Shown: piece by piece, positions 52,837 to 61,638 of the stretch
Layout of the letters: each line of letters begins with the position of its first letter
How positions within the stretch are numbered: the stretch's first letter is position 1
Assembly (NCBI GenBank): GCA_013178305.1
Contig: JABLXB010000002.1
Span: forward strand, 310,001 to 374,000
Length of the DNA: 64,000 bases
Direction of reading: 5' to 3'
Source of the DNA: Bacillota bacterium
GTDB taxonomy: Bacteria; Bacillota; Sulfobacillia; JABLXB01
Made by a program: the position numbers and the translations under genes
The notes under the pieces: model-generated
Database searches by the model: none
Seen by the model: only the letters and a program-made list of their open reading frames with translations
Told to the model about the DNA's origin: nothing

Positions 52837-53388
52837 TCAATGAGGCCGATTTGACAGGAGTTTGGAGAGCAAGGCCGTATACTTGGTTTTAGCAGCCTCG
52901 CGGGCATCGCGGCTGACTTCGACGATCCGCACATCGGCGCGGGATCTGATGCGGTCGAGAAACCAGTTGGATTCCTGCTTGAGTACGCCCGTAACCGGCA
53001 AGGGGAAATCGAGGGCCTCCGTTACGGCTTCGAGGAATAAGGGGGCTGCAAGCTCGAAACGCCCGATCTCGTCCACCACGATCACCAGCCGGTCCGACAT
53101 GGCGCGCCGGATGGCTGAAACGCCGACGGTGAGGAACGCTTCGGGATTTGCCTGCGGCCGGCCGGGGTCCTGGAGGTCGAGCAGGCGGGCGCGCCCGGCT
53201 CCTGCGAGGTCCACGATGTCCATGGCGCAGAGCCGGCCCCGGTGGTATACCCGCTTGACAACGTAACCTCCCGCTACGACATTGAGTTCTTTCAGGGCGC
53301 GGAACAGTACCGTGGTCTTCCCCGCCCCCGAAGGACCGGTAAGGAAGAGGTTTTTCCAGGAGGGAATCGCGATCACAGCCACGACCAC
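52837..53388 (-). CDS. P-loop nucleotide kinase/NTPase of the THEP1 (DUF265) type
   Basis: 183 residues. Walker A is FLTGPSGAGKTTVLFRAL at residues 14-31; Walker B-like RLVIVVDEIGRFEL follows near 100-113, the pairing found in THEP1-like NTPases and cofactor-related P-loop proteins. Also GGYVVKRVYHRGRLCAMDIVD after the P-loop. It is divergent from a MocA-like gene 28 bases away and may serve molybdenum/tungsten cofactor metabolism, as P-loop partners of that kind are often found beside xanthine dehydrogenase-type operons. Function is inferred from context only. Confidence 0.82.
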   Translation of the reverse strand: MVVAVIAIPSWKNLFLTGPSGAGKTTVLFRALKELNVVAGGYVVKRVYHRGRLCAMDIVDLAGAGRARLLDLQDPGRPQANPEAFLTVGVSAIRRAMSDRLVIVVDEIGRFELAAPLFLEAVTEALDFPLPVTGVLKQESNWFLDRIRSRADVRIVEVSRDAREAAKTKYTALLSKLLSNRPH

Positions 53389-53416
53389 AGCCTTTCAGCA
53401 CGAGATACTCAAGCCG

Positions 53417-54007
53417 GTGTGCGCGGTGGTCCTCGCCGCCGGCAGCAGCAAACGCATGGTGCGTCCGAAACTCCTGCTCCCATACGGGGACAGTACGCTT
53501 CTCCAACGCGCCGTGGGCGCCGCCCTTGAAGCGGGGCTCGGCCGGACGATAGTGGTTCTGGGCCACGCCGCGAGTCAGGCCAGGCATCTAATCATGCGGT
53601 CCTGGCCCGGCCGCGACGATCTCGAAATCGTATTCAATCCGGACTACCACTCCGGCATGTCGACCTCGCTGCGCGCGGGACTCGCGGCTGCAGCCGGCAG
53701 AGCGAAGGTGGTCGTATTCTGCCTCGGGGACCAGCCTCTCGTCACGGGCGCGATAATCCGACGGCTGGCGGAGGCCTATCTCGGCACGACGCCGCTCCCG
53801 CTCATCGTCGCTCCGCGCTGCGCCGGTCAGCGCGGGAATCCGGTCCTTATCGACGAACGCCTTTTCCCCGAACTGCTGAAGCTGACGGGCGACGTAGGAG
53901 CACGCGAGGTAGTAGAGGCTCACCTGGGCGAAGCGGTGCTGGTCGACTCTGGACCGGAAGTCCTCGTTGACATGGACACCCCCGAGGATCTTGCGCAGCT
54001 CCGCTGA
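53417..54007 (+). CDS. mocA: MocA/MobA-like molybdopterin cytidylyltransferase
   Basis: About 196 residues from GTG 53417; the ribosome site is weak and the frame is open further upstream, so the start is uncertain. The nucleotidyltransferase signature is VVLAAGSSKRMVRPKLLLPYGDSTLLQRAV, followed by YHSGMSTSLRAGLAA and CLGDQPLV, the form seen in MocA, which makes molybdopterin cytosine dinucleotide for xanthine dehydrogenase/aldehyde oxidoreductase-type enzymes. The large Mo-subunit gene 1.4 kb away is a likely client. MobA-type (guanine) is less likely because of PRCAGQRGNPVLI. Confidence 0.88.
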   Translation: MCAVVLAAGSSKRMVRPKLLLPYGDSTLLQRAVGAALEAGLGRTIVVLGHAASQARHLIMRSWPGRDDLEIVFNPDYHSGMSTSLRAGLAAAAGRAKVVVFCLGDQPLVTGAIIRRLAEAYLGTTPLPLIVAPRCAGQRGNPVLIDERLFPELLKLTGDVGAREVVEAHLGEAVLVDSGPEVLVDMDTPEDLAQLR

Positions 54008-54034
54008 CCTATTGCGTTTTGACCAGCAGTTCGC

Positions 54035-54613
54035 TCAGTTCACAGCCTCCTCTGTAGCCGAACGAGCAGTCGGGCGTAGAAGGCCCGCCACTCGCTGGCC
54101 CACGACGTACGCCAGCCAGCCGCCTCCGGCGCCGGAGATCAGGGACGATGCCACGGCCACCGTGAAAACGGCCCCGCGCAGCGCGAAGAACAGACAGGCG
54201 TTCGTCACCGCCCCCGCCACGTTGCCGAGAGCACCGGCGAGTACCAGGGCCAGGATTCTATCAGCGCCGTCCGGCCGCACGCGCCTGGCGGCGAAGAACA
54301 ATCCTTCAATCACGATGCCCGAGGAGAGATAGGAAAAGAAGGCCGCCGGTCCTAACAGTCCTGTGAAGCCCGTCACCAGTGCAACGAGGCCCTGCATGAG
54401 ACAGGTAAGCATGACCGCGCCTGGCCGGCGTATTGCGACTCCCGCAAGAAGTGGCCAGAACATGTAGATGCCGCCGATGAACACACCTACCGGCATGCCC
54501 AGTGCGTTCTGCACGAAGGCGAACGGGGCCCTTACGTAGGGCTTGGTCAGAATGCTCATCGAGGCGGTGAACGACACAGCGAGCAGCTCGTTCCACCTGA
54601 ACCTTGTCTGCAA
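54035..54613 (-). CDS. ECF transporter S component-like membrane protein
   Basis: 192 residues with about six hydrophobic segments. Pattern RWNELLAVSFTASMSILTKP at the N-terminus, then ALGMPVGVFIGGIYMFWPLLAGVAIRRPGAVMLT and GIVIEGLFFAARR, resembles the YkoE/HMP-related group of substrate-specific ECF components. No EcfA or EcfT gene is nearby, so it would share the cell's common energising module. Substrate unknown; a vitamin or cofactor precursor is likely. Convergent with the mocA-like gene. Confidence 0.72.
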   Translation of the reverse strand: MQTRFRWNELLAVSFTASMSILTKPYVRAPFAFVQNALGMPVGVFIGGIYMFWPLLAGVAIRRPGAVMLTCLMQGLVALVTGFTGLLGPAAFFSYLSSGIVIEGLFFAARRVRPDGADRILALVLAGALGNVAGAVTNACLFFALRGAVFTVAVASSLISGAGGGWLAYVVGQRVAGLLRPTARSATEEAVN

Positions 54614-54710
54614 TGAAATCAGGCCCCTTTCGTTATACCTATTTAGGAATATCGCCCCCGTCCAAATTCATCAACATACTGCGTTTGAGGCGGGCTGTTT
54701 AGCGGATTCC

Positions 54711-54740
54711 GGCGGGGCCCCCGCTCGAGGGGACCCCACC
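54711..54740 (-). promoter_or_regulatory. Strong hairpin upstream of the ECF-type gene
   Basis: On the minus strand GGTGGGGTCCCC and GGGGGCCCCGCC pair around TCGAGC, about 100 bases before the S-component start. It could be part of a leader or riboswitch or a terminator of something upstream; I could not match it to a known aptamer class. Confidence 0.4.
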
Positions 54741-55150
54741 TTCTCACCGATATCGGCTCCGGTGCTGTTTGATTTCCTCTTCTCTACTGGCAAAAGTTAA
54801 GGTAACAATAACAAGCACAAGTGCCAAAGAGACAATGTCAAAATATAGACTACACGGGGAAAAACGCGGCTCGCGCGGGCATCCCTGACCGGGTGAGGGA
54901 GGAGACGGAAGGCCTGGCGCAGATAAAAGTCGTACCCAACGGCACCAGGACAGAAAGGCTGACTTATTACGAAAGGATGGTGGATACGCTGCTTGCCGGG
55001 GAAAAGGAATGCTGCTACACAACAAGGGTTCGGTAAGCAGGCCCGTTGACAAACACAGGCGCGGTTCCAGATGCCCTTCGGCAAGGGCTTAAGCACACTT
55101 GCGCTGAGTCCCAGTCTACTTTTGGGGGACAAACGTTGCAGAGATTCCAT
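54741..55150 (+). other. Intergenic region with a possible gene remnant
   Basis: A frame from 54821 to 55036 encodes GIPDRVREETEGLAQIKVVPNGTRTERLTYYERMVD, which has protein-like composition but no recognisable start or family. It may be the tail of a deleted gene. The rest of the stretch is AT-richer (54770-54850) and holds no gene that I can support. Confidence 0.35.
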
Positions 55151-55357
55151 TCAAGTCGCCGGGGGGGACTCACTTTGAGCGTCAGCCGGCCGCCCGTTCT
55201 CTCCCCAGTTCTCGCGCGGGATTTCCTGAAGGATGACGCATACTGCGGACCTGGGGACCTTTAGAACCCGACATACGACTTCGCTAATCCCGGATATCAA
55301 TTCGCACTTTACCTCCCGCGTGCGTCCCTGCCACATCTGAACCGTCACAATCGGCAC
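55151..55357 (-). CDS. 4-oxalocrotonate tautomerase family protein
   Basis: 68 residues from GTG 55357 behind GGGAGGGA. After removal of Met the N-terminal residue is the catalytic Pro (PIVTVQMWQGRT). The body fits the 4-OT beta-alpha-beta unit (LISGISEVVCRVLKVPRSAVCVILQEIPRENWG), ending with a short tail. Such tautomerases act on 2-hydroxymuconate-like enols and often lie at the end of aromatic or hydroxylase operons. It follows the Mo-subunit gene by 37 bases on the same strand. Confidence 0.88.
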   Translation of the reverse strand: MPIVTVQMWQGRTREVKCELISGISEVVCRVLKVPRSAVCVILQEIPRENWGENGRPADAQSESPPAT

Positions 55358-55394
55358 TCGAAGTCCCTCCCATCAATGTGGAGTCCCATCAAAT

Positions 55395-58109
55395 CTACCT
55401 CGAGCGTAAATGATCGAGTACCTTCTCACGGATAACCGGGATCTCTTCGCAACGATAGCCGGTTGCATTGAAAACTGCGTTACAAATCGCCGCCGGCACC
55501 GAGGCCAGCACATGTTCGGCGAGACCCTTTGCCCCATACGGACCCGTGGGATAGGGGGCCTCCAGCCCCACGACCTCTATTTCCAGAGGTATGTCCGCGG
55601 AGGTTGGGATCAGATAGGAGTCCAAACCCCGCGTCAGAATCCGCCCATCTCGTACCGAGAGATTCTCCAATAATGTGTATCCCAAACCCTGCACCGCCCC
55701 GCCGATGTGTTGCCCTCGGGCACCGAGAGGATTAATTGTACGTCCCGAATCGTGCACGGAGGTAAGCCTGCACACACGCACCTCGCCGGTGGCAAGGTCA
55801 ACATTCACATCAGCCACTGTAGCCACAAATGTGTGTCCCCATCCGGCGTGGGATCCGATGAACCACGATTCCCCCCGAGCCTCTATCCCGTCCCGGTAGC
55901 AGATGGCTGAGATGTCGGCAACGCTCAATTCCCGGCCGGGATCCGAGGCGGCAACTACCTTACCCTCACGGAAACAAAGGTTTCTGGCCGGGAGCGACAT
56001 CTCTTCCGCGGCCTTCGCCAGTAAACGTGCTCTTAGCGCTAACGCTGCGTTTCTGACAGCGTTCCCGGAAGTATATGTTCCGCGGGAGGCGATGGTCGGA
56101 CCCGTTTTCGGTGAGAGGGTAGAATCTCCCGTGATAACCGTTATTCGATCTAAGGGAACTCCCAACTCCTCGGATACTATCTGGCCGAGAACAGTGGACA
56201 ACCCTGTCCCCATATCCGAAGCGCCGTTACGGACAATGACCGTGCCGTCCGGACAGAGCTCCACCGATGCCCCGGTTCCCTTCATGTTCCTGACAGGGAC
56301 CGCGGAAATGTCAAACAGGCACATTGCGCAGCATACGCCACGTCCCACAAGGTGCCCCGCGGTAGGGATAGGTAGTTCTCCTGCAATCTCCAGTGCCTTC
56401 TCCAGTGCCAAACCGACAGTGATAGGGCTATCGAATACCACACCTTTGACACTGGGCTCACTGGCCTGTGTCACAAAATTGTTTCTCCGCAGCTGAACAG
56501 GGTCCATCGAAAGCTCGTGCGCAACGCAGTCCATCATTGATTCCGTAACGAACACAGCTTGAGGGGCTCCGAAGCCCCTGAAGGCCCCGGAGATCGGGTT
56601 GTTCGTATACAGTGTCCTGACCTTGATTCGTACATTAGGGATATCGTACGGTCCGGGCAGGTGCATTCCCAGCCAATTGGTTACCCCCGGGCTCTCTTCG
56701 GCATAGGGCCCCCCATCCATAAGCACATCAACATCTATGCCTGTTACCTTCCCTTCGGGTGTCGCCGCCATTTTGTAGCGAATCGACGCAGGATGCCTCT
56801 TGTGATGGACCATGATCGACTCTTCGCGGCTCCACACCATTTTCACGGGGCAACCCGTCTTCCATGCAAGGAGCGCCAGGTGGACCTGCACCGAATTAAT
56901 CTGTTTCCCCCCAAAACTCCCCCCCGTGGGGGGACATTTGATCCTGATACGGCTTTCCGGGAGCCCCAGAGCGTAGGCAGCAATCTTCCGAACATGGTGC
57001 GGGGCCTGCGTACCTGCGACGACGGTTATTATGCGCTCTTCGATGTAGGCCACTCCCGCCTCAGGTTCAAGGTAGGCGTGTTCCTGTCTTCCTGTCAGAA
57101 AGGTCCGCTCTGCAATGACTCCTGCTACCTCAAACGCTGCGGCTACGTCTCCTCTGCTAAATTCGTAATGGCTACACAGATTTGGGGGTTTTGTCTCATC
57201 TTCCCTCGCTGCGTGTTCAACCGAGGTGACAGCCTCGCCGGCATCGTACCGGACTTGGATCGCTTTCAGGGCTTCCCCAGCAACCTCCTCATCTTCCGCA
57301 GCCACCAATGCAATCGGGTCCCCGATATATTTTGCCAGTCCTCCCACCGGAACCAGGACAGGCTGGTCCAATTTGATACTCCCTTGGATGTTGGGCCCAG
57401 GGATATCCTCAGCCGTCAGCACCACCTTCACCCCGGGAATGGCCTTCGCGCGGGAAGTATCGACGCTCAGTACACGGGCCATGGGATAAGGACTCCGCAG
57501 AGTCCTGCAGTAAAGCATATTAGGAAGCTTCATATCGCTGGCGAACTGCGTCTTCCCCAAAGCCTTTTCGACCGCGTCAAGTAATGGCGTCGGCCGCCCC
57601 ACAACCTTAAAGATTCCCCCATTCCCGCGTAACGTAACATCGCCGTTTTCCGCTTGATCGGCCGCAGCTTGCACCGCCTCTATGATCTGCTCATAGCCGG
57701 TACACCGGCAGAGGTTTCCGGAAAGTGCCTCTGCGATCTCTTCCCGGGAGGGCCTGGGTTTGGCGTCGAGAAGGGCCTTTGCCTGCAGGATCATCCCTGG
57801 AGTGCAGAAACCGCACTGAATAGCGCCGCGTTCGATAAACGACTTCTGCAAAGGGTGAAGATTCTCCCTCGTTCCGATTCCTTCGATGGTGATGACCTCG
57901 GCGTTCTGAGCCTTGAGCGCCGGAACCAGGCAGGAATTGACGGTCCTGCCGTTAAGGATTACGGTGCAGGCTCCACAGTCCCCATGTCTGCATCCGCATT
58001 TTGTCCCGATCATGCCGAGGCGGTCCCGCAATACATCCAGGAGCGTATCCCAGGCTTCAACCTGAACATTGACAATGTTGCCGTTGAGTCTCAAACGAAG
58101 AGGCACCAT
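55395..58109 (-). CDS. Aldehyde oxidoreductase/xanthine dehydrogenase-like subunit: 2Fe-2S plus molybdopterin domains fused
   Basis: 904 residues, close to the 907 of Desulfovibrio aldehyde oxidoreductase (Mop). Residues 1-160 have two [2Fe-2S] motifs: CGCRHGDCGACTVILNG with a later NSCLVP, then IQCGFCTPGM and NLCRCTGY. The Mo part has the GGSFGGKQ pterin motif, GAFRGFGAPQ and the C-terminal catalytic Glu in PYGAKGLAEHVL. These enzymes hydroxylate aldehydes or N-heterocycles using water. A separate FAD subunit lies just upstream, which Mop-type enzymes lack, so it is a hybrid organisation. Substrate unknown. Confidence 0.94.
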   Translation of the reverse strand: MVPLRLRLNGNIVNVQVEAWDTLLDVLRDRLGMIGTKCGCRHGDCGACTVILNGRTVNSCLVPALKAQNAEVITIEGIGTRENLHPLQKSFIERGAIQCGFCTPGMILQAKALLDAKPRPSREEIAEALSGNLCRCTGYEQIIEAVQAAADQAENGDVTLRGNGGIFKVVGRPTPLLDAVEKALGKTQFASDMKLPNMLYCRTLRSPYPMARVLSVDTSRAKAIPGVKVVLTAEDIPGPNIQGSIKLDQPVLVPVGGLAKYIGDPIALVAAEDEEVAGEALKAIQVRYDAGEAVTSVEHAAREDETKPPNLCSHYEFSRGDVAAAFEVAGVIAERTFLTGRQEHAYLEPEAGVAYIEERIITVVAGTQAPHHVRKIAAYALGLPESRIRIKCPPTGGSFGGKQINSVQVHLALLAWKTGCPVKMVWSREESIMVHHKRHPASIRYKMAATPEGKVTGIDVDVLMDGGPYAEESPGVTNWLGMHLPGPYDIPNVRIKVRTLYTNNPISGAFRGFGAPQAVFVTESMMDCVAHELSMDPVQLRRNNFVTQASEPSVKGVVFDSPITVGLALEKALEIAGELPIPTAGHLVGRGVCCAMCLFDISAVPVRNMKGTGASVELCPDGTVIVRNGASDMGTGLSTVLGQIVSEELGVPLDRITVITGDSTLSPKTGPTIASRGTYTSGNAVRNAALALRARLLAKAAEEMSLPARNLCFREGKVVAASDPGRELSVADISAICYRDGIEARGESWFIGSHAGWGHTFVATVADVNVDLATGEVRVCRLTSVHDSGRTINPLGARGQHIGGAVQGLGYTLLENLSVRDGRILTRGLDSYLIPTSADIPLEIEVVGLEAPYPTGPYGAKGLAEHVLASVPAAICNAVFNATGYRCEEIPVIREKVLDHLRSR

Positions 58110-58130
58110 CCCCGCACCTCCACTTTGTAC

Positions 58131-59078
58131 TCAATCATGATGCCCGGCGAATGCCGCCTCGCTTAGGGCTCGTTTCACCAGAGCTTCCACCACCAGCCGC
58201 CGGTATTTGCTAGTGCCGTTCACCACACTGTTCCGGGGAGTAACCACCTCCGAAGCAATTCCGGCTGCGCAGGTGAACACCGACGGTTCCGGGCTCTTCC
58301 CAATAAGGTATTCTTCCACTGGCAGAACACGGAACGGCCGACACACGCGACAGGCAGAAAAACACTGCGTGCATGGTGCCAGAGCCTCACTTCTATACGG
58401 TTCCCGGAGTACGGGGCCCACCGCAATCCTTGCCTCGGTAATCCTGCCCCCATCGATACTGATTACCGCAGCGCAGCTGATTACCGGCCGACTGAAGCCC
58501 CGGCGCCGCCCCATGCGGGCGTAAGCGCTCTTTTGTTGCATGGGCGGTATCTTCACCCGGACTTCCACGGCGATCTCAAGGGTGCTATCGAGCCTCGGCT
58601 GCTCACCCGCTTGATAATAGTCCTTCAGCGAAACCCGTCGGCGACCGTTCCGTGACAATACTACAAGTTCCCCTCCCAAAGCCAGTAGCGCAATCCCTGC
58701 ATCGGCCGAGCCGTGCCCGCTGGCTACGTTCCCGACAACCGTCCCCTGATTCCTGATCTGGGGAGATCCGAGGGCACTTAGCGCCCCTTTCAAAGACGGA
58801 AACTGATCGTTACGCGCCAGGTATTCCAACAGCTCCTGGTGGGTTACGGCCGCGCTGATCGAAAGGGCGCCTTCGTCGACCGTTATTCTTTTGAGCGATT
58901 CGATTTGAGTAATGTCCACGAGCACATCGGCACGTCGCTGCCCGTCCCGGAATTGCACGACAAGGTCAGTGCCGCCGGCGATTACCCGGCCTCGTCCAGA
59001 AGCCTCCGCCAGGACCGCCAGCGCCTCTGCCTCAGACAGGGCCACTACGTACTCTTTCCACCTGTTCACGTCCCACAC
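58131..59078 (-). CDS. FAD-binding subunit of a xanthine dehydrogenase-family enzyme, with an unusual four-cysteine insert
   Basis: 315 residues. The N-terminal FAD site GRVIAGGTDLVVQFRDG and the TVVGNVASGHGSADAGIALLAL motif match CoxM/XdhB subunits, and the C-terminal domain follows. Around residues 234-244 the sequence CTQCFSACRVC (C-x2-C-x3-C-x2-C) is inserted in the C-terminal domain before VEEYLIGKSP, where family members normally read straight on. It could bind an extra iron-sulfur cluster; the known extra cluster of 4-hydroxybenzoyl-CoA reductase sits elsewhere in the fold. It partners the Mo-subunit gene 21 bases downstream. Confidence 0.88.
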   Translation of the reverse strand: MWDVNRWKEYVVALSEAEALAVLAEASGRGRVIAGGTDLVVQFRDGQRRADVLVDITQIESLKRITVDEGALSISAAVTHQELLEYLARNDQFPSLKGALSALGSPQIRNQGTVVGNVASGHGSADAGIALLALGGELVVLSRNGRRRVSLKDYYQAGEQPRLDSTLEIAVEVRVKIPPMQQKSAYARMGRRRGFSRPVISCAAVISIDGGRITEARIAVGPVLREPYRSEALAPCTQCFSACRVCRPFRVLPVEEYLIGKSPEPSVFTCAAGIASEVVTPRNSVVNGTSKYRRLVVEALVKRALSEAAFAGHHD

Positions 59079-59120
59079 CCCAATCCAGAGCCAGGATTCA
59101 GCCTGTCAGGGTTTCGGAGG

Positions 59121-59729
59121 TTACGGATAAGGTACCGAGGCCATCCAATAACCTGACGGCGCCAGGAATACATGGGCCTGCCTGTCGTCCATTCTGTAAC
59201 GCTTGAAGTGAAGGCACGGAAAAGTCTTATCGATTCTCAAAAGCAGATCATCAGTAAACAGACCCCTGTCATAATGAGCGGCTACCACCTCCGCAATGAT
59301 AAGCGTATGGTCGCCGACCGGCAGCATCTGATGGGCGCAGCACTCCAGGTTGGCTCTACATTCGTCTATTCCTGGCGGCTCAACCTTCAACGAAGGGATG
59401 GCTCTGTAACCCATCAAGGAGAATTTGCCGTGACCCTCGGGGTAGTCATATGAAGAAGCTACCAGCCGCTCGGCTAGGTCCAAACCGGGTACGTTCAGAA
59501 CAAACTCGTGGGTCCTCTCGATATTTTGCAGAGTATGCTGCTTCGCGGGTTTCGTCAGGAGTGCAACAGTGAACATCGGAGGATGCTCCGATGCCGGAGA
59601 AATCCAGCTGGCAGGGGCTGCGTTCACCCCCCCATCCGGATTCATAGTCGTAATGAGTATGGGCCTTGAAGGTTGAACGAAAAAATAAGCCAGTCGGAGT
59701 TCCTTTTCTTCAAGAACGGCCTTTGCCAT
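59121..59729 (-). CDS. Flavin reductase-like FMN-binding protein
   Basis: 202 residues from ATG 59729 behind AGGTGGGA. The split-barrel FMN fold is recognisable from RPILITTMNPDGGVNAAPASWISPAS, HTLQNIERTHEFVLNVP and LECCAHQMLPVGDHTLIIAEV. The family includes flavin reductases and small FMN proteins of anaerobes. Lies between the symporter and the FAD-subunit gene in the same direction, so it may feed or accept electrons of the Mo enzyme. A terminator hairpin between it and the symporter makes it the head of the Mo-enzyme subunit group. Confidence 0.87.
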   Translation of the reverse strand: MAKAVLEEKELRLAYFFVQPSRPILITTMNPDGGVNAAPASWISPASEHPPMFTVALLTKPAKQHTLQNIERTHEFVLNVPGLDLAERLVASSYDYPEGHGKFSLMGYRAIPSLKVEPPGIDECRANLECCAHQMLPVGDHTLIIAEVVAAHYDRGLFTDDLLLRIDKTFPCLHFKRYRMDDRQAHVFLAPSGYWMASVPYP

Positions 59730-59750
59730 GCGCGATCCCACCTATATTGG

Positions 59751-59780
59751 GGGGCTTTCGCCTGCGTAGGCGAAAGCCCC
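59751..59780. terminator. Perfect 12-bp hairpin between symporter and flavin reductase genes
   Basis: GGGGCTTTCGCC and GGCGAAAGCCCC pair fully around TGCGTA. On the minus strand it follows the symporter stop by about 25 bases, and CCCAATA follows the hairpin. Likely an attenuating terminator within the gene string. Confidence 0.8.
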
Positions 59781-59806
59781 TCCGAATACCTTGCTGTACA
59801 GTGTTA

Positions 59807-61288
59807 TCAGATATCGTAGAATCTGGTGACAACTTCCGGCGGCTGTGGACTGGAAACAAGGCTAACCACGACGAATATGACAGCGTTTATGGCAACCGCC
59901 CATACCCCCGCCATTGTAGCCCCCCCATAACAGGGAACCATCCTAAGTGTCCAGAGTGAACAAAGGACAGTTCCTACAATAAGACCAGCAATGGCACCTA
60001 GTCTGGAGGACCTCTTCCAGTACAGCGCCCCCAGCAAAGCTGGTGTCATCTGGAGGAATCCACCACCGGCCAGCGTCGTTATGATCACCATAAAGCCCTT
60101 GATGGTTATGGCTGCCCAGAACGAAAGCAGGCCACCGACCACGATCAACCAGCGACCCAGCCTGAAGTATCCCTCCTCCGATATCTTGAGGCCCGGAGCT
60201 CTAGGCACGACATACTTCCGTACGATGTCGTGAGTTACCACCATCGACAGGGCGTGCATCTGTGAGTCAACGGTCGACATCATGGCGGCCAGCGCTCCGC
60301 ATATGATGATCGACGCCAAGACAGTAGGGACGTATTTGAAGAGCAGCTCAGGCATGATCATGTCCGGTACCGGCCATTTGGGGTTCAAGAGCCTGGCTGC
60401 AAGTCCCACGTACGGAGTCATGAAGTGATATGTGGCAAGGAAAACACCCGAGACGAACATCGACCACTTCAGGGTTGCGAGGGACTTGGCGGTGTAAAGA
60501 CGCAGGAACATATGTGGTGACATCAGTAGTCCAACATTCACCGGTAGCCACAGGCCGACGAAAACCAGGGGGGTTATGAAGTTGCTGCCACCCGGCAGGG
60601 TGAGGTACTGCGGTATCTTCTCTGCTGCGACGGCCGATAACGCGAAAATGCCGCCGAAGCCCGTCCAGAGAATGAGGGCAACCGCCGTCAGCATTGCTAC
60701 GTACATAAAGGCACCCTGGAACACGTCTGTCCAGGCGACAGCTCTTAGGCCTCCGGCCACCACGTAAATGATCGTGAGTACGAGGAAGGCGAAAGCTCCA
60801 CCCTCAACCGGGAACAGTCCGTTGGTAACGACGTTGAACACGTATCCCGCGCCCGTCATCTGCGTCCCGATGTAGGGGATTATGAAGACTGCACCGATAA
60901 GAGCGACGAGCAGGCGAATTACGTCGCTCTGGTAGAAATCACCGAGCAGGTCAGCAAGAGAAATGTAGCCATAGCGCTTGCCAAGCACCCAAACTTTTCG
61001 TCCGATAATCCACGCCACAAGGGCCGTGAATCCCGTAGTCAGAGGGGAGACAGTCCAGTAAGCGAGCCCGTGGGCATAGTTCATTGCAGCGACCCCAAGG
61101 AAAGCGAACGAGCTGAAGTACGTGGCTGAGAAGGTGAAACCCTGCGCTATCAAGCCCAAAGACCGGCTCGCGACCGCGTAGTCCTGAAGCTCAGCCTTTG
61201 ATTTCCTTGTTGCCACCCATCCGATGTACAAGGCCACCACGACGTACACAGCCATCGTTCCAAAAAACGCAGCCATTTTCGGGTTCAC
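59807..61288 (-). CDS. Sodium:solute symporter family protein
   Basis: 493 residues from GTG 61288, overlapping the previous stop (GTGA). Thirteen or so helices with ATRKSKAELQDYAVASRSLG after helix 1, FTFSATYFSSFAFLGV in helix 2-3, a GYISLADLLGDFY motif and GALAAMMSTVDSQMHALS, the Na-site region of pantothenate/proline/acetate-type SSS members. It differs from the deleted symporter in the T-box operon in its C-terminus. It follows AOR and precedes the Mo enzyme genes, so it may import the acid or aldehyde precursor they use; substrate unknown. Confidence 0.94.
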   Translation of the reverse strand: MNPKMAAFFGTMAVYVVVALYIGWVATRKSKAELQDYAVASRSLGLIAQGFTFSATYFSSFAFLGVAAMNYAHGLAYWTVSPLTTGFTALVAWIIGRKVWVLGKRYGYISLADLLGDFYQSDVIRLLVALIGAVFIIPYIGTQMTGAGYVFNVVTNGLFPVEGGAFAFLVLTIIYVVAGGLRAVAWTDVFQGAFMYVAMLTAVALILWTGFGGIFALSAVAAEKIPQYLTLPGGSNFITPLVFVGLWLPVNVGLLMSPHMFLRLYTAKSLATLKWSMFVSGVFLATYHFMTPYVGLAARLLNPKWPVPDMIMPELLFKYVPTVLASIIICGALAAMMSTVDSQMHALSMVVTHDIVRKYVVPRAPGLKISEEGYFRLGRWLIVVGGLLSFWAAITIKGFMVIITTLAGGGFLQMTPALLGALYWKRSSRLGAIAGLIVGTVLCSLWTLRMVPCYGGATMAGVWAVAINAVIFVVVSLVSSPQPPEVVTRFYDI

Positions 61289-61551
61289 CGAACGTCACCC
61301 CCCTGCGCGAATTCCCGGTCATACTTGCCTGTGTTCCAGATCTGGGATTTGCTCGCGCAGATTCCAAATCCAACAAACACCACACCCAGCCACAACCACG
61401 TCCACAGCCAGAGGGATGGCAGCCCAAACGTCAGTGGGTGACTCCGAACATAGTAGTCACTGAACCAGTGGAGTATGGGGGGATGACTCATTAGGAAGCA
61501 AACCAGAAAATAGACCGTCCAAAAACGATGCTCCTTCGAAACATTTTTCAT
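61285..61551 (-). CDS. Small membrane protein partner of the symporter (DUF3311-like)
   Basis: 88 residues from ATG 61551 with AAGGAGG eight bases upstream. Two hydrophobic segments (FWTVYFLVCFLMS and LWLWTWLWLGVVFVGFGICA) around HPLTFGLPSLW, which resembles the small DUF3311-type proteins found directly before SSS genes. The stop overlaps the symporter start by four bases, implying translational coupling. Confidence 0.78.
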   Translation of the reverse strand: MKNVSKEHRFWTVYFLVCFLMSHPPILHWFSDYYVRSHPLTFGLPSLWLWTWLWLGVVFVGFGICASKSQIWNTGKYDREFAQGGDVR

Positions 61552-61638
61552 AGATCGGTCCTCCTTTTGTTGGAACAGATTCTTCCGCACCCTGTACACC
61601 GTGATCAGCCTTTTTTCATCACCTCCCTTTCAGAGCTC

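Noticed and set aside
54614-54780. Molybdenum-cofactor or other riboswitch upstream of the ECF-type gene
   Set aside because: Strong hairpin and suitable position, but no known aptamer consensus could be matched by eye.
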